From the NCBI GenBank assembly GCA_019637555.1, contig JAHBVK010000003.1:1-64000 (forward strand): a DNA stretch of 64,000 nt. Reading direction: 5' to 3'. Positions 22,723 through 31,594 of the stretch are shown in pieces. Both the position numbers and the translations under genes were made by a program. How positions within the stretch are numbered: position 1 is the first letter of the stretch; each line of letters opens with the position of its first letter. A model generated the notes under the pieces. The model was not told where the DNA came from, did not search any database, and saw only the letters and a list, made by a program, of their open reading frames with translations. Source of the stretch: Anaerolineae bacterium (GTDB lineage: Bacteria > Chloroflexota > Anaerolineae > Aggregatilineales > UBA2796).

Positions 22723-23769
22723 ATGTTTAAGACTCCTCATACGATGATCCACGATACCAATCCGGTGTTCGACTTTGAACTGCGACACCTCAAGTGGCTG
22801 GCGCAGCCACAACGCTTGTGGCGTTACAGTGCTGTGATCCAAATGCTGCCCAGCCTGATCTTGAGCGTGATCTATGTGCTGGTGTTGAATGAATGGCTAC
22901 ATCAGTGGATCGCTACTGGTAGAGGACTCACCAGTTTTCAATCCTACACCTTTTACGATGCGGCGGCACTGTGGATCATCATTATTATGGCGGCATCTCT
23001 GCTGCTGGCGCTGGTTGGCGGCTGGTACTATCTGGGCGTGACGGTGAACAGCATCAATCAGGAAATGAACAGCGGACGTTGGGATCAACTGCGCTTGACT
23101 CCGCTTGCCCCTGAATCGATCTACGAGGCGAAAGAGACAATTGCTGAGGTGCGGGCATGGCGCGTGATGAACATCGAAGTGGCACTGCGCTTGCTGCTGC
23201 TCACCTTACTCTTACTGCTGCTGCTGCTGCCTTTCGATGTTCTCGCCGCCGGACAACCTTACATCACCAGTCTGTCCACCATCGGCTCGATCTTGCGCGG
23301 GTTTCAAGTGAAGCCACTCAGCACCGCCGTCGATGCACTCGTTGTGCTGGTGGTGGCGGTCACCTACGCTTACGAACCACGCTGGCGGATGCAGGCATTA
23401 GTAGCGATGGGCTTGGCGCTGTCCAGCCAGATTCGTAATACGTCGATGGCGTCGTTGGCAGCATTCTTCGGACTATTCGGCTTCCATATCGTGCAAGCGG
23501 CGTGGACGTGGTTCGCACTCATGATCATGATTCAGCTTACTAAGATCATGGATTGGGGCTATCGTTTTTTGGATGGCGTTGCCGACAACACCGTTCTGGT
23601 TGAGGTTGGCGTGCTCGCCCTCAAGATCGGCGCTGTCGCGGCGGTCATCGGCATCGTTTACCTGTATTATGCGCTGGTGCGTTCCAACTCGCGGCATACC
23701 ACCCTGAAGCACGCTTTCCGCAGTGAAGGAGATATAACCGCCGACGCTGCGATTCAAGGGACAGGTTGA
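22723..23769 (+). CDS. ABC-2-permease-like membrane protein, tandem paralog 2 of 4
   Basis: A 348-residue paralog of its neighbours, starting at ATG 22723 with AGGAG about 10 bases upstream inside the end of paralog 1. It keeps NPVFDFELRHLKWLAQP, INQEMNSGRWDQLRLTPLAP, RAWRVMNIE and EPRWRMQALVAMGLALSSQI. The basic residues that follow DFEL are altered (RHLKWL instead of RRIKRL). A run of leucine codons gives LLLLTLLLLLLLLPFDVLA in the fifth membrane segment. It is closest in sequence to paralog 1. Confidence 0.7.
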   Translation: MFKTPHTMIHDTNPVFDFELRHLKWLAQPQRLWRYSAVIQMLPSLILSVIYVLVLNEWLHQWIATGRGLTSFQSYTFYDAAALWIIIIMAASLLLALVGGWYYLGVTVNSINQEMNSGRWDQLRLTPLAPESIYEAKETIAEVRAWRVMNIEVALRLLLLTLLLLLLLLPFDVLAAGQPYITSLSTIGSILRGFQVKPLSTAVDALVVLVVAVTYAYEPRWRMQALVAMGLALSSQIRNTSMASLAAFFGLFGFHIVQAAWTWFALMIMIQLTKIMDWGYRFLDGVADNTVLVEVGVLALKIGAVAAVIGIVYLYYALVRSNSRHTTLKHAFRSEGDITADAAIQGTG

Positions 23770-23771
23770 TC

Positions 23772-24794
23772 ATGTTTAAGACACCGCATCTGGCGATCAC
23801 CGACGAGAATCCGGTGTTCGATTTCGAACTGCGCCGGATCAAACGCCTGAGATCGTCCAACCGTTTGTGGTGGTACGGCAGCTTGATCCAAGTCGTTCCC
23901 TGTTCGCTGGTTGTGCTGTTTTATGTATCGCAGGTGGTCAGTGCGGCATATCGCTATAAGACAGGTGCGCCGAGTACCAACGCCAATTACTCGTACTACT
24001 TCGGCAATTATGTCTACCTCAGTGATTATTACACCGCAACCAGTGCATTAGCCGCGTTCGTAGCAGCGACCGCCATTCTATTCGCGGCATTTGCTGGCAT
24101 TTATTACCTTGCCGTTACCATTCACAGCGTCAATCACCAGATCAACAACGGTCATTGGGATTTGCTGCGCCTGACTCCGCTGCCGGAAGAAGACATCTAC
24201 GATGCCAAAGTCACGACAGGGGAGATCCGTGCGTGGCGTATCTTTAACCTTGAGATTGCCCTGCGTCTGATGCTGTTCGTGCTCGCCGTCCTGACGACCT
24301 TGGTTCCAGCGGAAGTGATAGTCTTCGGGCAAGATTACTTCGGGTCTGAATCCGTTTGGATGCGGCTGTGGTCGGGCTTGCAGCAGCAGCCAGTGATCAC
24401 GGTTCTAGAGGTCGGAATCGTCCTGATCATCGCGTTGGTATGGCTCTTTGAACCACGCTGGCGGATGCGCGCACTGCTCGCGCTGGGGCTGGCGATCTCC
24501 GCGCGGGTGCGCAATGTCTCGATGTCTTCACTCAGCGCCTTTTTCGGTCTGATCGGCTTCTATCTCGGTCTGATCACGGTGGCAGTGGTGTGCTCCTTTC
24601 TGATCAGCCGCCTCAACAACGCGTTGTACTATCGGCTGCGCGACAGCTTCGCCTACGAGGACTACTACAATCTACGAGCGTTCATTCAATTCGTCAGTAC
24701 GACGGGATTCGTAATGGCAGGCTATCTCTACTACGCCATGACTCGCGCCATCTCGCGGCGCTCCGTGCTGCGGCATGCCTTCAAAGGTGAGTGA
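23772..24794 (+). CDS. ABC-2-permease-like membrane protein, tandem paralog 3 of 4
   Basis: A 340-residue paralog starting at ATG 23772, 2 bases after the previous stop. It keeps NPVFDFELRRIKRLRSS, VNHQINNGHWDLLRLTPLPE, RAWRIFNLE and EPRWRMRALLALGLAISARV. The first periplasmic loop is long and tyrosine-rich (NYSYYFGNYVYLSDYYTATS), a trait shared with paralogs 1 and 4. Its C-terminus (RRSVLRHAFKGE) matches paralog 4 (QRSVLRHAFRSE) best, suggesting that 3 and 4 form one pair and 1 and 2 another. Confidence 0.7.
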   Translation: MFKTPHLAITDENPVFDFELRRIKRLRSSNRLWWYGSLIQVVPCSLVVLFYVSQVVSAAYRYKTGAPSTNANYSYYFGNYVYLSDYYTATSALAAFVAATAILFAAFAGIYYLAVTIHSVNHQINNGHWDLLRLTPLPEEDIYDAKVTTGEIRAWRIFNLEIALRLMLFVLAVLTTLVPAEVIVFGQDYFGSESVWMRLWSGLQQQPVITVLEVGIVLIIALVWLFEPRWRMRALLALGLAISARVRNVSMSSLSAFFGLIGFYLGLITVAVVCSFLISRLNNALYYRLRDSFAYEDYYNLRAFIQFVSTTGFVMAGYLYYAMTRAISRRSVLRHAFKGE

Positions 24795-24812
24795 CAGGGG
24801 GACACCTCAACC

Positions 24813-25847
24813 ATGTTCAAAACTCCGCATTTGCGGATTGACGATGCCAATCCGGTTTTCGACTTTGAACTGCGGCGGATTAAGCGGCTGGCGCAGCCGG
24901 ATCGCTTATTGCTTTACAGCGCACTGGCGCAATTCCTGCCGCCTCTGCTGATCGTGCTGGTCTATGTCTGGCAATTGGTGGTTGCCGTTTATGAGCGCAA
25001 CATGGGCAGTCCGGGGACGAACAACTACGGCAATTACGGTTACTACTATCCGCAATACTTCTACGTCAGCAACTTCATGGATTTCTACGGCATGACCATG
25101 CAATTGGTGGTCGGCTGCGTGCTGCTCTCGATGGTCATTTCTAGCATCTACTATCTGGCGGTGTCCGTTCATGCCATCAACCAGCAGCTCAACAATGGTC
25201 ATTGGGACTCACTGCGGCTGACTCCGCTGCCGGATAACACTATTTATGTCGCCAAGCTGACCAGCGCGGAGATCCGGGCATGGCGCGTGATGAACGTTGA
25301 AATCGGCTCACGCCTGATGCTGATCCTATTTCTGCTGATTTACGTACTGCTGCCGCCCCAATCATTTATTTTGGGCTATCCCCTTATTGGTCAAGATTCC
25401 TACTGGGGCAGCTTGTTCGCCAGCTTCAGCTACAACACCTTCAGTTCGCTGCTACAGATAGGGATGCTGGTGATCTTAGCGCTGGTACTGCTGCTCGAAC
25501 CACGCTGGCGGATGCGCACGTTGCTCGGTTTAGGCTTGGCGATTTCCGCCCGTGTGCGTAACCTCTCACTCTCCTCAATCGGTGCGGTGATGGCGCTGTT
25601 TGGCTTCTACCTCGGATTAGCGGCATTGTTGTTTGCGCTGCTCATGGGGTTCCACCAACTGAACACGACCATGTGGTTGAGTTACTTTTATAACGGAGCG
25701 TTTGATTCGGTGACTTACAGCCGATTAATCTACGTGCTGCAATTGACGGCAGTCGTCGTAATTACACTGGCGGGGTATCTTTACTACGGTCTGATCCGCA
25801 ATGTGTCGCAGCGATCTGTTTTGCGGCACGCTTTTAGGAGCGAATAA
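24813..25847 (+). CDS. ABC-2-permease-like membrane protein, tandem paralog 4 of 4
   Basis: A 344-residue paralog. It keeps NPVFDFELRRIKRLAQP, INQQLNNGHWDSLRLTPLPD, RAWRVMNVE and EPRWRMRTLLGLGLAISARV. The tyrosine-rich loop reads NYGNYGYYYPQYFYVSN. Uridine phosphorylase begins 9 bases after its stop, so all five genes are probably one transcript, though no functional link is evident. Confidence 0.7.
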   Translation: MFKTPHLRIDDANPVFDFELRRIKRLAQPDRLLLYSALAQFLPPLLIVLVYVWQLVVAVYERNMGSPGTNNYGNYGYYYPQYFYVSNFMDFYGMTMQLVVGCVLLSMVISSIYYLAVSVHAINQQLNNGHWDSLRLTPLPDNTIYVAKLTSAEIRAWRVMNVEIGSRLMLILFLLIYVLLPPQSFILGYPLIGQDSYWGSLFASFSYNTFSSLLQIGMLVILALVLLLEPRWRMRTLLGLGLAISARVRNLSLSSIGAVMALFGFYLGLAALLFALLMGFHQLNTTMWLSYFYNGAFDSVTYSRLIYVLQLTAVVVITLAGYLYYGLIRNVSQRSVLRHAFRSE

Positions 25848-25856
25848 TCCCCTCTC

Positions 25857-26618
25857 ATGGCAAACGACATCCTACCACTACTCAAAACCAGCGCCAGCAG
25901 TATTGCCCCGAACGCGCTGGTGATGGGCGATCCAGCGCGGGTGAAAGTAGCCGCCGGATTGCTGGACGAAGCTCAAGAAGTCGGTAACAACCGCGAGTAT
26001 TTGACCTACACGGGAGCACTGCACGGCGTACCGATCACGCTGGCGTCACACGGCATCGGTTCCGGTGGCGCGGCGGTCTGTTTCGAGGAATTAGCGCGGG
26101 CTGGCGTCAAAACGATCATCCGTACAGGCACCTGCGGCGGTCTGCAAGCGCCCGTTGATGATGGCGACTTCGTGATCGCTACCGGCGCACTGCGCAATGA
26201 AGGACTGACCGAACGGCTGGTGCCGCTGATGTACCCGGCGGTGGCGCACTACGAAGTCGTGAATGCGCTGCTGCAAGCGGCTGCGGCGGCGGCGAAAGTG
26301 GGCGTTCCCGGCAGCACGCACACCGGACTGGTCATGTCCAGCGATGTGTTCTACCCCTCCGAGATCATGCCAATTGACTGGAAAGTGTGGACGAAAGTAC
26401 ACGTCGCGGCGGTAGAGATGGAACTCTCGGCGCTGCTGATCATCAGTGCGCTGCATGGCATCCGCGCCGGCGGCATCTTTACCGCCGATGGCAATCTGAC
26501 GCGCGAGAATGTCGCCGCTGATTTCTCCGACTATTCACCGCACCGCCAGATCGTCAAAGACGCGACGGCGCGGATGCTCCAGATCGCGCTGGATGCGTTA
26601 GTATCGTTGGCGAAGTAA
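25857..26618 (+). CDS. udp: Uridine phosphorylase-like nucleoside phosphorylase
   Basis: A 253-residue protein, the same length as E. coli Udp. It cleaves a nucleoside with phosphate to base and pentose-1-phosphate. Visible are the phosphate-binding MGDPARV near residue 22, SHGIGSGGAAVCFEELARAG, the TIIRTGTCGGLQAPVDDGDF core (NP family GT.G), SSDVFYPSE, and AAVEMELSALL, the usual VEME catalytic segment. It fits the PNP/UDP phosphorylase family; uridine as substrate is the best guess, purine nucleosides the alternative. With upp and an adenosine deaminase-like gene within 9 kb, the window carries several nucleoside-salvage enzymes. Confidence 0.82.
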   Translation: MANDILPLLKTSASSIAPNALVMGDPARVKVAAGLLDEAQEVGNNREYLTYTGALHGVPITLASHGIGSGGAAVCFEELARAGVKTIIRTGTCGGLQAPVDDGDFVIATGALRNEGLTERLVPLMYPAVAHYEVVNALLQAAAAAAKVGVPGSTHTGLVMSSDVFYPSEIMPIDWKVWTKVHVAAVEMELSALLIISALHGIRAGGIFTADGNLTRENVAADFSDYSPHRQIVKDATARMLQIALDALVSLAK

Positions 26619-26666
26619 ACATCACGTTTCTCGCTGTAGGTGGGGGCAATTGATTCAGCAGGTGGT

Positions 26667-27308
26667 TTAGTTCGAGCTTGTTGGCACGATCTTGTGTTCC
26701 AGCGCCCGCGCTACTGCTTCGGTGCGGTTTGCCACGCCCAATTTAGAAAGTATATTGCTGACGTGTGCCTTGACTGTCGCACGGCTGATCACCAATTGTT
26801 CAGCGATCTCTACGTTATCCATGCCCCGCACCATCAGCACCAGCACTTCTTTCTCGCGATCCGTTAGATCGTGCCCCAGCTTGCCGCCGCTGTTCTTGCT
26901 AGAAATCAAAGCTTGCAGCGCCTCCGGTGCGATAGTCGGTTGGTTGGCGTGCGCGGCGCGGATCGCTTTCGCCAGATCATCGGACGCGATGTTCTTATAG
27001 ACGAAGCCGATAGCGCCCGCTTTCATAGCGTTGATCACCAGATCTTGATCGGAAAAGCTGGTTAAGCCGAGGATACGCGTTTGCGGGCAGACTTCACGGA
27101 TGACGCGGATCGCGGTGGGACCATCCATTTGCGGCATGATCATGTCCATCAGTACCACATCAGGACATAACTCCTGACACAGGTGCAGCGCCACTTCACC
27201 ATTTTCCGCTTCCCCCACCAATTCGAGGTCTTTGTGTACGGAGAGGAAGGTGACTAAGCCATGCCGCACCATCTCATGGTCATCAACAACTATGACACGA
27301 ATGGTCAT
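26667..27308 (-). CDS. NarL/FixJ-type response regulator
   Basis: A 213-residue response regulator starting at [12 protein letters not shown] (ATG 27308); the earlier in-frame start lies inside the upstream kinase gene. The receiver has DD in the first acidic pocket, the phosphoacceptor in [10 protein letters not shown] (about 54) and the conserved lysine in FVYKNI (about 104). A LuxR-type HTH follows at about 148-205 ([54 protein letters not shown]). It begins 2 bases after the kinase stop and is its obvious partner. Confidence 0.92.
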   Translation of the reverse strand: MTIRVIVVDDHEMVRHGLVTFLSVHKDLELVGEAENGEVALHLCQELCPDVVLMDMIMPQMDGPTAIRVIREVCPQTRILGLTSFSDQDLVINAMKAGAIGFVYKNIASDDLAKAIRAAHANQPTIAPEALQALISSKNSGGKLGHDLTDREKEVLVLMVRGMDNVEIAEQLVISRATVKAHVSNILSKLGVANRTEAVARALEHKIVPTSSN

Positions 27309-27310
27309 GT

Positions 27311-29101
27311 CTACTGTGTCTCTCTTTCCGCTACTGCGTTGAGCTGCTGCACTGATTGCTTGTGCCATATTAAGCGAATGGTCGTGCCTATTCCCGGTGT
27401 ACTTTCTACCTGCAACTTGGCAGCGGCGGCGGCAGCACGTTCATGCATGATCCTAACACCAAAGTGATCGGCAGGGATTAAGGCAGGATCGAAACCTTTA
27501 CCGTTATCGCGCACTTCCAATTCCAGACCGTCCCCGGAATCGCGCAATTCCAGCCATCCCTGTTTTGCCTTAGAATGACGGATGATATTATTGATCGCCT
27601 CCTGTGCAACGCGATAGTACATTGTTTGTATTTCCGCGGGGTAGATGGTACGTGTCCCCGCTTCGTACTTCAACTCTACCTTGCTGCGTGCCAGCGCGGC
27701 TTCAACAACTTGCCTCAATAGGTCAGCGAGTGGAGTTTCTAGCAGCGTAGCTGGACGTAGCTCCATCAGCAGTGCGCGCATTTCCGCTAACGCGCCGCGG
27801 GTCATCCGCCGCAAATCCTGCAAACGCTGTTCTGCGCCCTGCGGATCTTCCGTCCACATCTGCGGCAGCACCTCGGCGATCAGGTTGGCAGAGAACAAAG
27901 TCTGCGTCACCGCATCATGGAGATCGCGTGCAAGACGCTGGCGCTCGGCATCCGTAGCCGCTTTCTCTAACTGTTTGACCAACCGCGCATTTTCAACAGC
28001 AATCGCTGCCTGATTGCCGAAGGTGGTCACCAGATTAGCGTGATGCTGTGTATAAACATCGGGCTGATAATGACGCACGCCCAACACCCCGATGGTCTCA
28101 TCCTGCACGATCAGCGGCAGCGAAATCCACGAACGCCAGCCCACCTCTTTAGCCCGCTTCTGCTGCCAGATTTGCTGCCAGATACGAGGTGGTTCACCCA
28201 CGATAGTGCCGAAAATGGCGCGGCGTTCCTGCGTGAGCTGCTCCAGCCGATCATTCGACGCTAGCGGATAACGCAGCCCCACGAATGATTTTTCATCGGG
28301 CAGCGTGATGTGCGCGACGACTTCGGCTTCCGTGCCGTCGAACATCATGATCACTGCTTCGTCATAATCCACGATGGAACGTAGCTGCTTGAGGATAATT
28401 TGATACAGCGGTTCAAGTTCGAGCGTACTGGCGATACTGGTTGAGGCGTCGAGCAAGGTCTCCAATTCGCGGGTGCGTTCAGCGACGCGCTCCTCCAACA
28501 AGCGAACGGATTCGATGCGCTCGGTAACATCTTCCATCATCACTAAGATGTTATGCTTATTATTGACGACGTCGGGCATCAGCGAGACGGTCAGCCGCGC
28601 CCAGAAGACACTGCCGTCGGATTTATGCATGCGTCGGTCAATCTGGTAGGAGGTACGTCGCCCTGCCCGTAGCTCTTCCCACAGATGCACCCCCAAGCCA
28701 CGATCTTCAGGGTGATAAAAATCACCGAGATTGCGCGCTTTCGCCTGATTTGCGGTGTACCCGATCATCAGCAGCGCGGCGGGGCTAATGTCTTGGATGT
28801 CGCCGCCCTCACGCACGATGATAATGCCCGTGCCACTACGTTCAAAGACGGCGCGGAAACGTTCTTCGGTTTCTTGCAAATGAATCTGGGAGGCATTCTC
28901 GTCGCGTTGCATCCGCACCAAGAGCATTATCAACATAAAACCATTGACGCTAACAAAGAGTAAATCGTCAACGATTAAGAGTTGATGCTCGACGGTCAGG
29001 CGGTATATGATGGTGTTGGAGACGATGACCCAAACTGCCGCGAATATTGAATAGCTAAGTAAGACACGCCTCGTGAACTTACGTGTCAGAAGCGATTGCA
29101 T
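27311..29101 (-). CDS. NarX/LiaS-like sensor histidine kinase (PAS-GAF-HisKA_3)
   Basis: A 596-residue membrane sensor with GAGG 9 bases before the ATG. It has two N-terminal membrane helices ([36 protein letters not shown]) with a very short external loop, a PAS domain ([20 protein letters not shown], then [17 protein letters not shown]), a GAF domain (about 225-370; [20 protein letters not shown]), a HisKA_3 dimerisation helix with the phospho-histidine in [15 protein letters not shown] (about 395), and a HATPase ([39 protein letters not shown]). The short loop suggests that sensing is by the PAS/GAF domains rather than an external ligand. Confidence 0.92.
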   Translation of the reverse strand: MQSLLTRKFTRRVLLSYSIFAAVWVIVSNTIIYRLTVEHQLLIVDDLLFVSVNGFMLIMLLVRMQRDENASQIHLQETEERFRAVFERSGTGIIIVREGGDIQDISPAALLMIGYTANQAKARNLGDFYHPEDRGLGVHLWEELRAGRRTSYQIDRRMHKSDGSVFWARLTVSLMPDVVNNKHNILVMMEDVTERIESVRLLEERVAERTRELETLLDASTSIASTLELEPLYQIILKQLRSIVDYDEAVIMMFDGTEAEVVAHITLPDEKSFVGLRYPLASNDRLEQLTQERRAIFGTIVGEPPRIWQQIWQQKRAKEVGWRSWISLPLIVQDETIGVLGVRHYQPDVYTQHHANLVTTFGNQAAIAVENARLVKQLEKAATDAERQRLARDLHDAVTQTLFSANLIAEVLPQMWTEDPQGAEQRLQDLRRMTRGALAEMRALLMELRPATLLETPLADLLRQVVEAALARSKVELKYEAGTRTIYPAEIQTMYYRVAQEAINNIIRHSKAKQGWLELRDSGDGLELEVRDNGKGFDPALIPADHFGVRIMHERAAAAAAKLQVESTPGIGTTIRLIWHKQSVQQLNAVAERETQ

Positions 29102-29245
29102 CCAATATCCTCAATTGGGGCGGAATTAAGCTGTAGACATTATACTACATTGACACGACACTTGGCTGATAGTCTGATGAAATTCCCGCCAGATTGTTTA
29201 ACTACTGTGATAAGTGACTCAGGTGATTTCAACCTCTTTCACTGC

Positions 29246-30310
29246 TCAATCCATCAGCAGACAGGCATCGCCCAGACTGAAGAAACGATAGTCCTGCTGC
29301 TTGGCGATTTCGTAAGCGTGCAGCATCAGATCGCGTCCGGCGAAGGCACTGACCAGCATCAGCAGCGTGGATTTGGGCAGATGAAAGTTAGTGATCAGCA
29401 TGTCCACCGCGCGGAACTTAAAACCGGGCATGATGAACAGTGTGGTCGGCTCCTTGATGGCGATCACCGGACGCCAAGGGCAGACATCCACGCCCGCTTC
29501 ACCTGCTGATCGGATGGCGGCGGTTTCCAGTGTGCGTGCCGTCGTCGTCCCTGTAGCGATCACGCGCCCGCCGCGCAGTTTCGCCTCATTGATCAGCTTG
29601 GCGTTCTCGGCGGTCAGTTCGGCGTATTCCTCATGCAGCCGATGTTCCGCGATCTGTTCGGCGCGTACTGGTAGAAACGTACCGATCCCAACGTGCAGCG
29701 TGCAATAAGCGATCTGCACACCCATTTGCTGAATCTTGACCAGCAGATCGCCCGTGAAGTGCAGTCCCGCCGTTGGCGCGGCAACCGATCCGGCGTAGCG
29801 TGAATAGACTGTCTGATAGCGTTCGGGATCGTCCAGCTTCTGATGGATGTACGGCGGCAGCGGCAGTTCGCCCACGCGATCTAAGTGCGGCTCAATCGCT
29901 TCGCTGAACTCGACCACACGCCGCGTCTCTTCTCCGATCTCCTGCACCGTCGCGGAGATCGCCGGATCGTTTTCCAGCGTCAGCGTCGCGCCGATCTGAA
30001 TGTTGCGTCCACCGATCATCGCTAACCAGCGCGTGCCGCCAAGTGGTTGCAGCAGCAGGATTTCCGCCGCACCGCCCGTTGCTTTACGCGCCTTCAGCCG
30101 CGCTGGAATCACCCGCGTCTGGTTGAGCACCAGCACATCACCAGCGCGTAGATAATCCGTGACCTCGCGGAAAATGCGATGCTCCAGTTCGCCGCTGTGC
30201 CGATGTACCACCAGCAGCTTGGAAGAGTCACGCGGTTCAACGGCGGTCTGCGCGATGAACGATTCAGGCAGATCGTAATCGTAGTCACTGAGATGCAAAT
30301 TGTCGCTCAA
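29246..30310 (-). CDS. queA: S-adenosylmethionine:tRNA ribosyltransferase-isomerase
   Basis: A 354-residue QueA, which transfers and isomerises the ribose of AdoMet onto 7-aminomethyl-7-deazaguanine in tRNA to make epoxyqueuosine. The opening LSDYDYDLPESFIAQTAVEP, then RDSSKLLVV, LVLNQTRVIPARLKARKATG, AAPTAGLHFTGDLL, HVGIGTFLPVRAEQIAEHRL and TNFHLPKSTLLMLVSAFAGR are diagnostic. The start is TTG at 30310, 10 bases after the DUF2905 gene's stop; no nearby ATG is in frame. It is the last gene of a minus-strand block that begins with ruvB. Confidence 0.95.
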   Translation of the reverse strand: MSDNLHLSDYDYDLPESFIAQTAVEPRDSSKLLVVHRHSGELEHRIFREVTDYLRAGDVLVLNQTRVIPARLKARKATGGAAEILLLQPLGGTRWLAMIGGRNIQIGATLTLENDPAISATVQEIGEETRRVVEFSEAIEPHLDRVGELPLPPYIHQKLDDPERYQTVYSRYAGSVAAPTAGLHFTGDLLVKIQQMGVQIAYCTLHVGIGTFLPVRAEQIAEHRLHEEYAELTAENAKLINEAKLRGGRVIATGTTTARTLETAAIRSAGEAGVDVCPWRPVIAIKEPTTLFIMPGFKFRAVDMLITNFHLPKSTLLMLVSAFAGRDLMLHAYEIAKQQDYRFFSLGDACLLMD

Positions 30311-30320
30311 GATTGATCTG

Positions 30321-30596
30321 TCACTTATTCAGCAGTCGGATAATGATGTTAGCGATTACGGTGAGCAGCAGACTCAAGATGATCATGCTGACGATGGGGA
30401 AGAAGCAGGAGAAATTGCCGTTCTGGATGCGAATATCGCCCGGTAGGTTGAACAACTGGTTAAGGAAGGGCACGCGACTAGCGAGCAACAACGCACCGCC
30501 GAGCAGCGCCACGCCCAACCCGATCACTACCAGTACGCCGCCGATGGAGTCGAGTCCCATAGATTTGCCTTTGGGTTCCGGTTCAAGATCAGTCAT
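30321..30596 (-). CDS. DUF2905-family small membrane protein
   Basis: A 91-residue protein. After MTDLEPEPKGKS it reads MGLDSIGGVLVVIGLGVALL, a loop with RVPFLNQLFNLPGDIRIQNG, and a second membrane helix VSMIILSLLLTVIANIIIRL. LPGDI..NG between two helices is the DUF2905 signature. Function is unknown; members often sit beside ruvB or queA, as here. Its ATG overlaps the end of the Uma2 gene by 8 bases. A piece of its 5' end is duplicated at about 31240-31330. Confidence 0.85.
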   Translation of the reverse strand: MTDLEPEPKGKSMGLDSIGGVLVVIGLGVALLGGALLLASRVPFLNQLFNLPGDIRIQNGNFSCFFPIVSMIILSLLLTVIANIIIRLLNK

Positions 30597-31155
30597 CGAG
30601 ACTCTTGAAAATATCAGCTACCTTCAATGTAAAGCCGGGCAGCACATCGCCGCCTTGAAGTGTGCCCTCAATGTCTATGGTGAACACATCTTCAGCAGTC
30701 AGATCATACACCTCAATTTTGCGCTCTTCTGGAAACACCAACCATACCAATCGTGTACCGCCCTCTAGGTACTTCTCTGCTTTACGGCGTAATGGACGCA
30801 CGCGATCCGTTGGGGATTTGACTTCAATTGCCAAGTCCGGCGGCACAGGAGCTTCACGCTCAGGTCGATGAGGCAAGCGCGCTTTTGTGATGAACCCAAC
30901 ATCAGGAATCGTGACGTCGCCGTTCGGCATCCTATAGCCACCATCTGGAGTCGTCAATCGACCAATTGGATTTACATCTAGGTAATTGCCAAGCTTTCTG
31001 ATAAAGTACGCGGCGATTTCAGATGGCGTGAAGCTTGGTATTTTTTCGACAATCTCTCCATCGATCAGCTCGAAGATGCGCTGCTCATTTTCTAGGCGCT
31101 CCGTAAAAGCGACATAATCTTCGTAGGTAAGGCGCTCCTTTGGATTGGCGACCAT
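30589..31155 (-). CDS. Uma2-family (DUF820) PD-(D/E)XK nuclease-like protein
   Basis: A 188-residue protein. ATG 31155 is chosen because GGAGG lies 5 bases upstream; GTG 31167 is in frame. It has the DUF820 layout: RLTYEDYVAFTERLENEQRI, FELIDGEIVEKIPS, PNGDVTIPDVGFI, the catalytic-type DLAIEVKSPTDRVRPLRRKA (E-V-K of the PD-(D/E)XK core), YLEGGTRLVWLVFPEERKIE and a beta tail. Uma2 genes are numerous in cyanobacteria and Chloroflexota, and their role is uncertain. It lies between a chimeric fragment and DUF2905, in a block that is otherwise housekeeping, so it looks like an insertion. Confidence 0.85.
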   Translation of the reverse strand: MVANPKERLTYEDYVAFTERLENEQRIFELIDGEIVEKIPSFTPSEIAAYFIRKLGNYLDVNPIGRLTTPDGGYRMPNGDVTIPDVGFITKARLPHRPEREAPVPPDLAIEVKSPTDRVRPLRRKAEKYLEGGTRLVWLVFPEERKIEVYDLTAEDVFTIDIEGTLQGGDVLPGFTLKVADIFKSLDD

Positions 31156-31180
31156 CTCAACCTCCACTGTTCACTAACAC

Positions 31181-31333
31181 TTACAACAACGACTGCTGCG
31201 CTAGGCGACCATTGAACGGACGTCCCAGATGCTCATAGGCGTGGGAGCCAAGAATCAGCAACGCATCGCCAATGGAGTCGAGTCCCCTAGAGTTGCCACT
31301 ATTGTTCCTATCGCCTGCAGGTCGTTCGTTCAT
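31181..31333 (-). pseudogene. In-frame chimera: DUF2905 gene head fused to ruvB tail
   Basis: A 50-codon frame from ATG 31333 to TAA 31181. Codons 17-28 read GLDSIGDALLIL, matching the GLDSIGGVLVVI start of the DUF2905 protein; codons 32-50 read [19 protein letters not shown], identical to the last 19 residues of RuvB. The nucleotide match to the ruvB end (31595-31652) is near perfect. This is what the junction of a tandem duplication of the ruvB-tail to DUF2905-head interval would look like. Its ATG lies one base beyond the stop of the small HTH-like gene. Whether the short peptide is made is unknown. Confidence 0.8.
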
Positions 31334-31334
31334 T

Positions 31335-31574
31335 CTAGACGTTTGTGACCTTCAATCCCATTGCATCAAGTAAGTGGTATAACGCCGTCTTACTGATACT
31401 CAACGTGTCCGCCATGTAACCTAGCGAGAATTCGCCTGCCGTAAATCGCTGGTGAAGGGCGTAGATGTTCTGATAAAACGAACTACGATCAACGGCTGCT
31501 GCGATCTGATCGGCAGTTTCGCCCGTTAGCAAGGCGCGATCTTCAATATAAAGTTGAAAGGCAGTTTTAGGCAT
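31335..31574 (-). CDS. Small HTH-like protein, possible antitoxin-type
   Basis: A 79-residue protein (start at PKTAFQLYIEDRALLTGETA). The C-terminal FTAGEFSLGYMADTLSISKT plus ALYHLLDAMGL forms a helix-turn-helix-like pair reminiscent of UPF0175-type antitoxins, but the N-terminus is not that of a known family. AAGG is present before its start, in the same leader (aggttgagATG) used by the Uma2 gene. It occupies, in the first copy of a duplicated interval, the place that the Uma2 gene has in the second. Confidence 0.5.
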   Translation of the reverse strand: MPKTAFQLYIEDRALLTGETADQIAAAVDRSSFYQNIYALHQRFTAGEFSLGYMADTLSISKTALYHLLDAMGLKVTNV

Positions 31575-31594
31575 CTCAACCTTTATTCATCATC

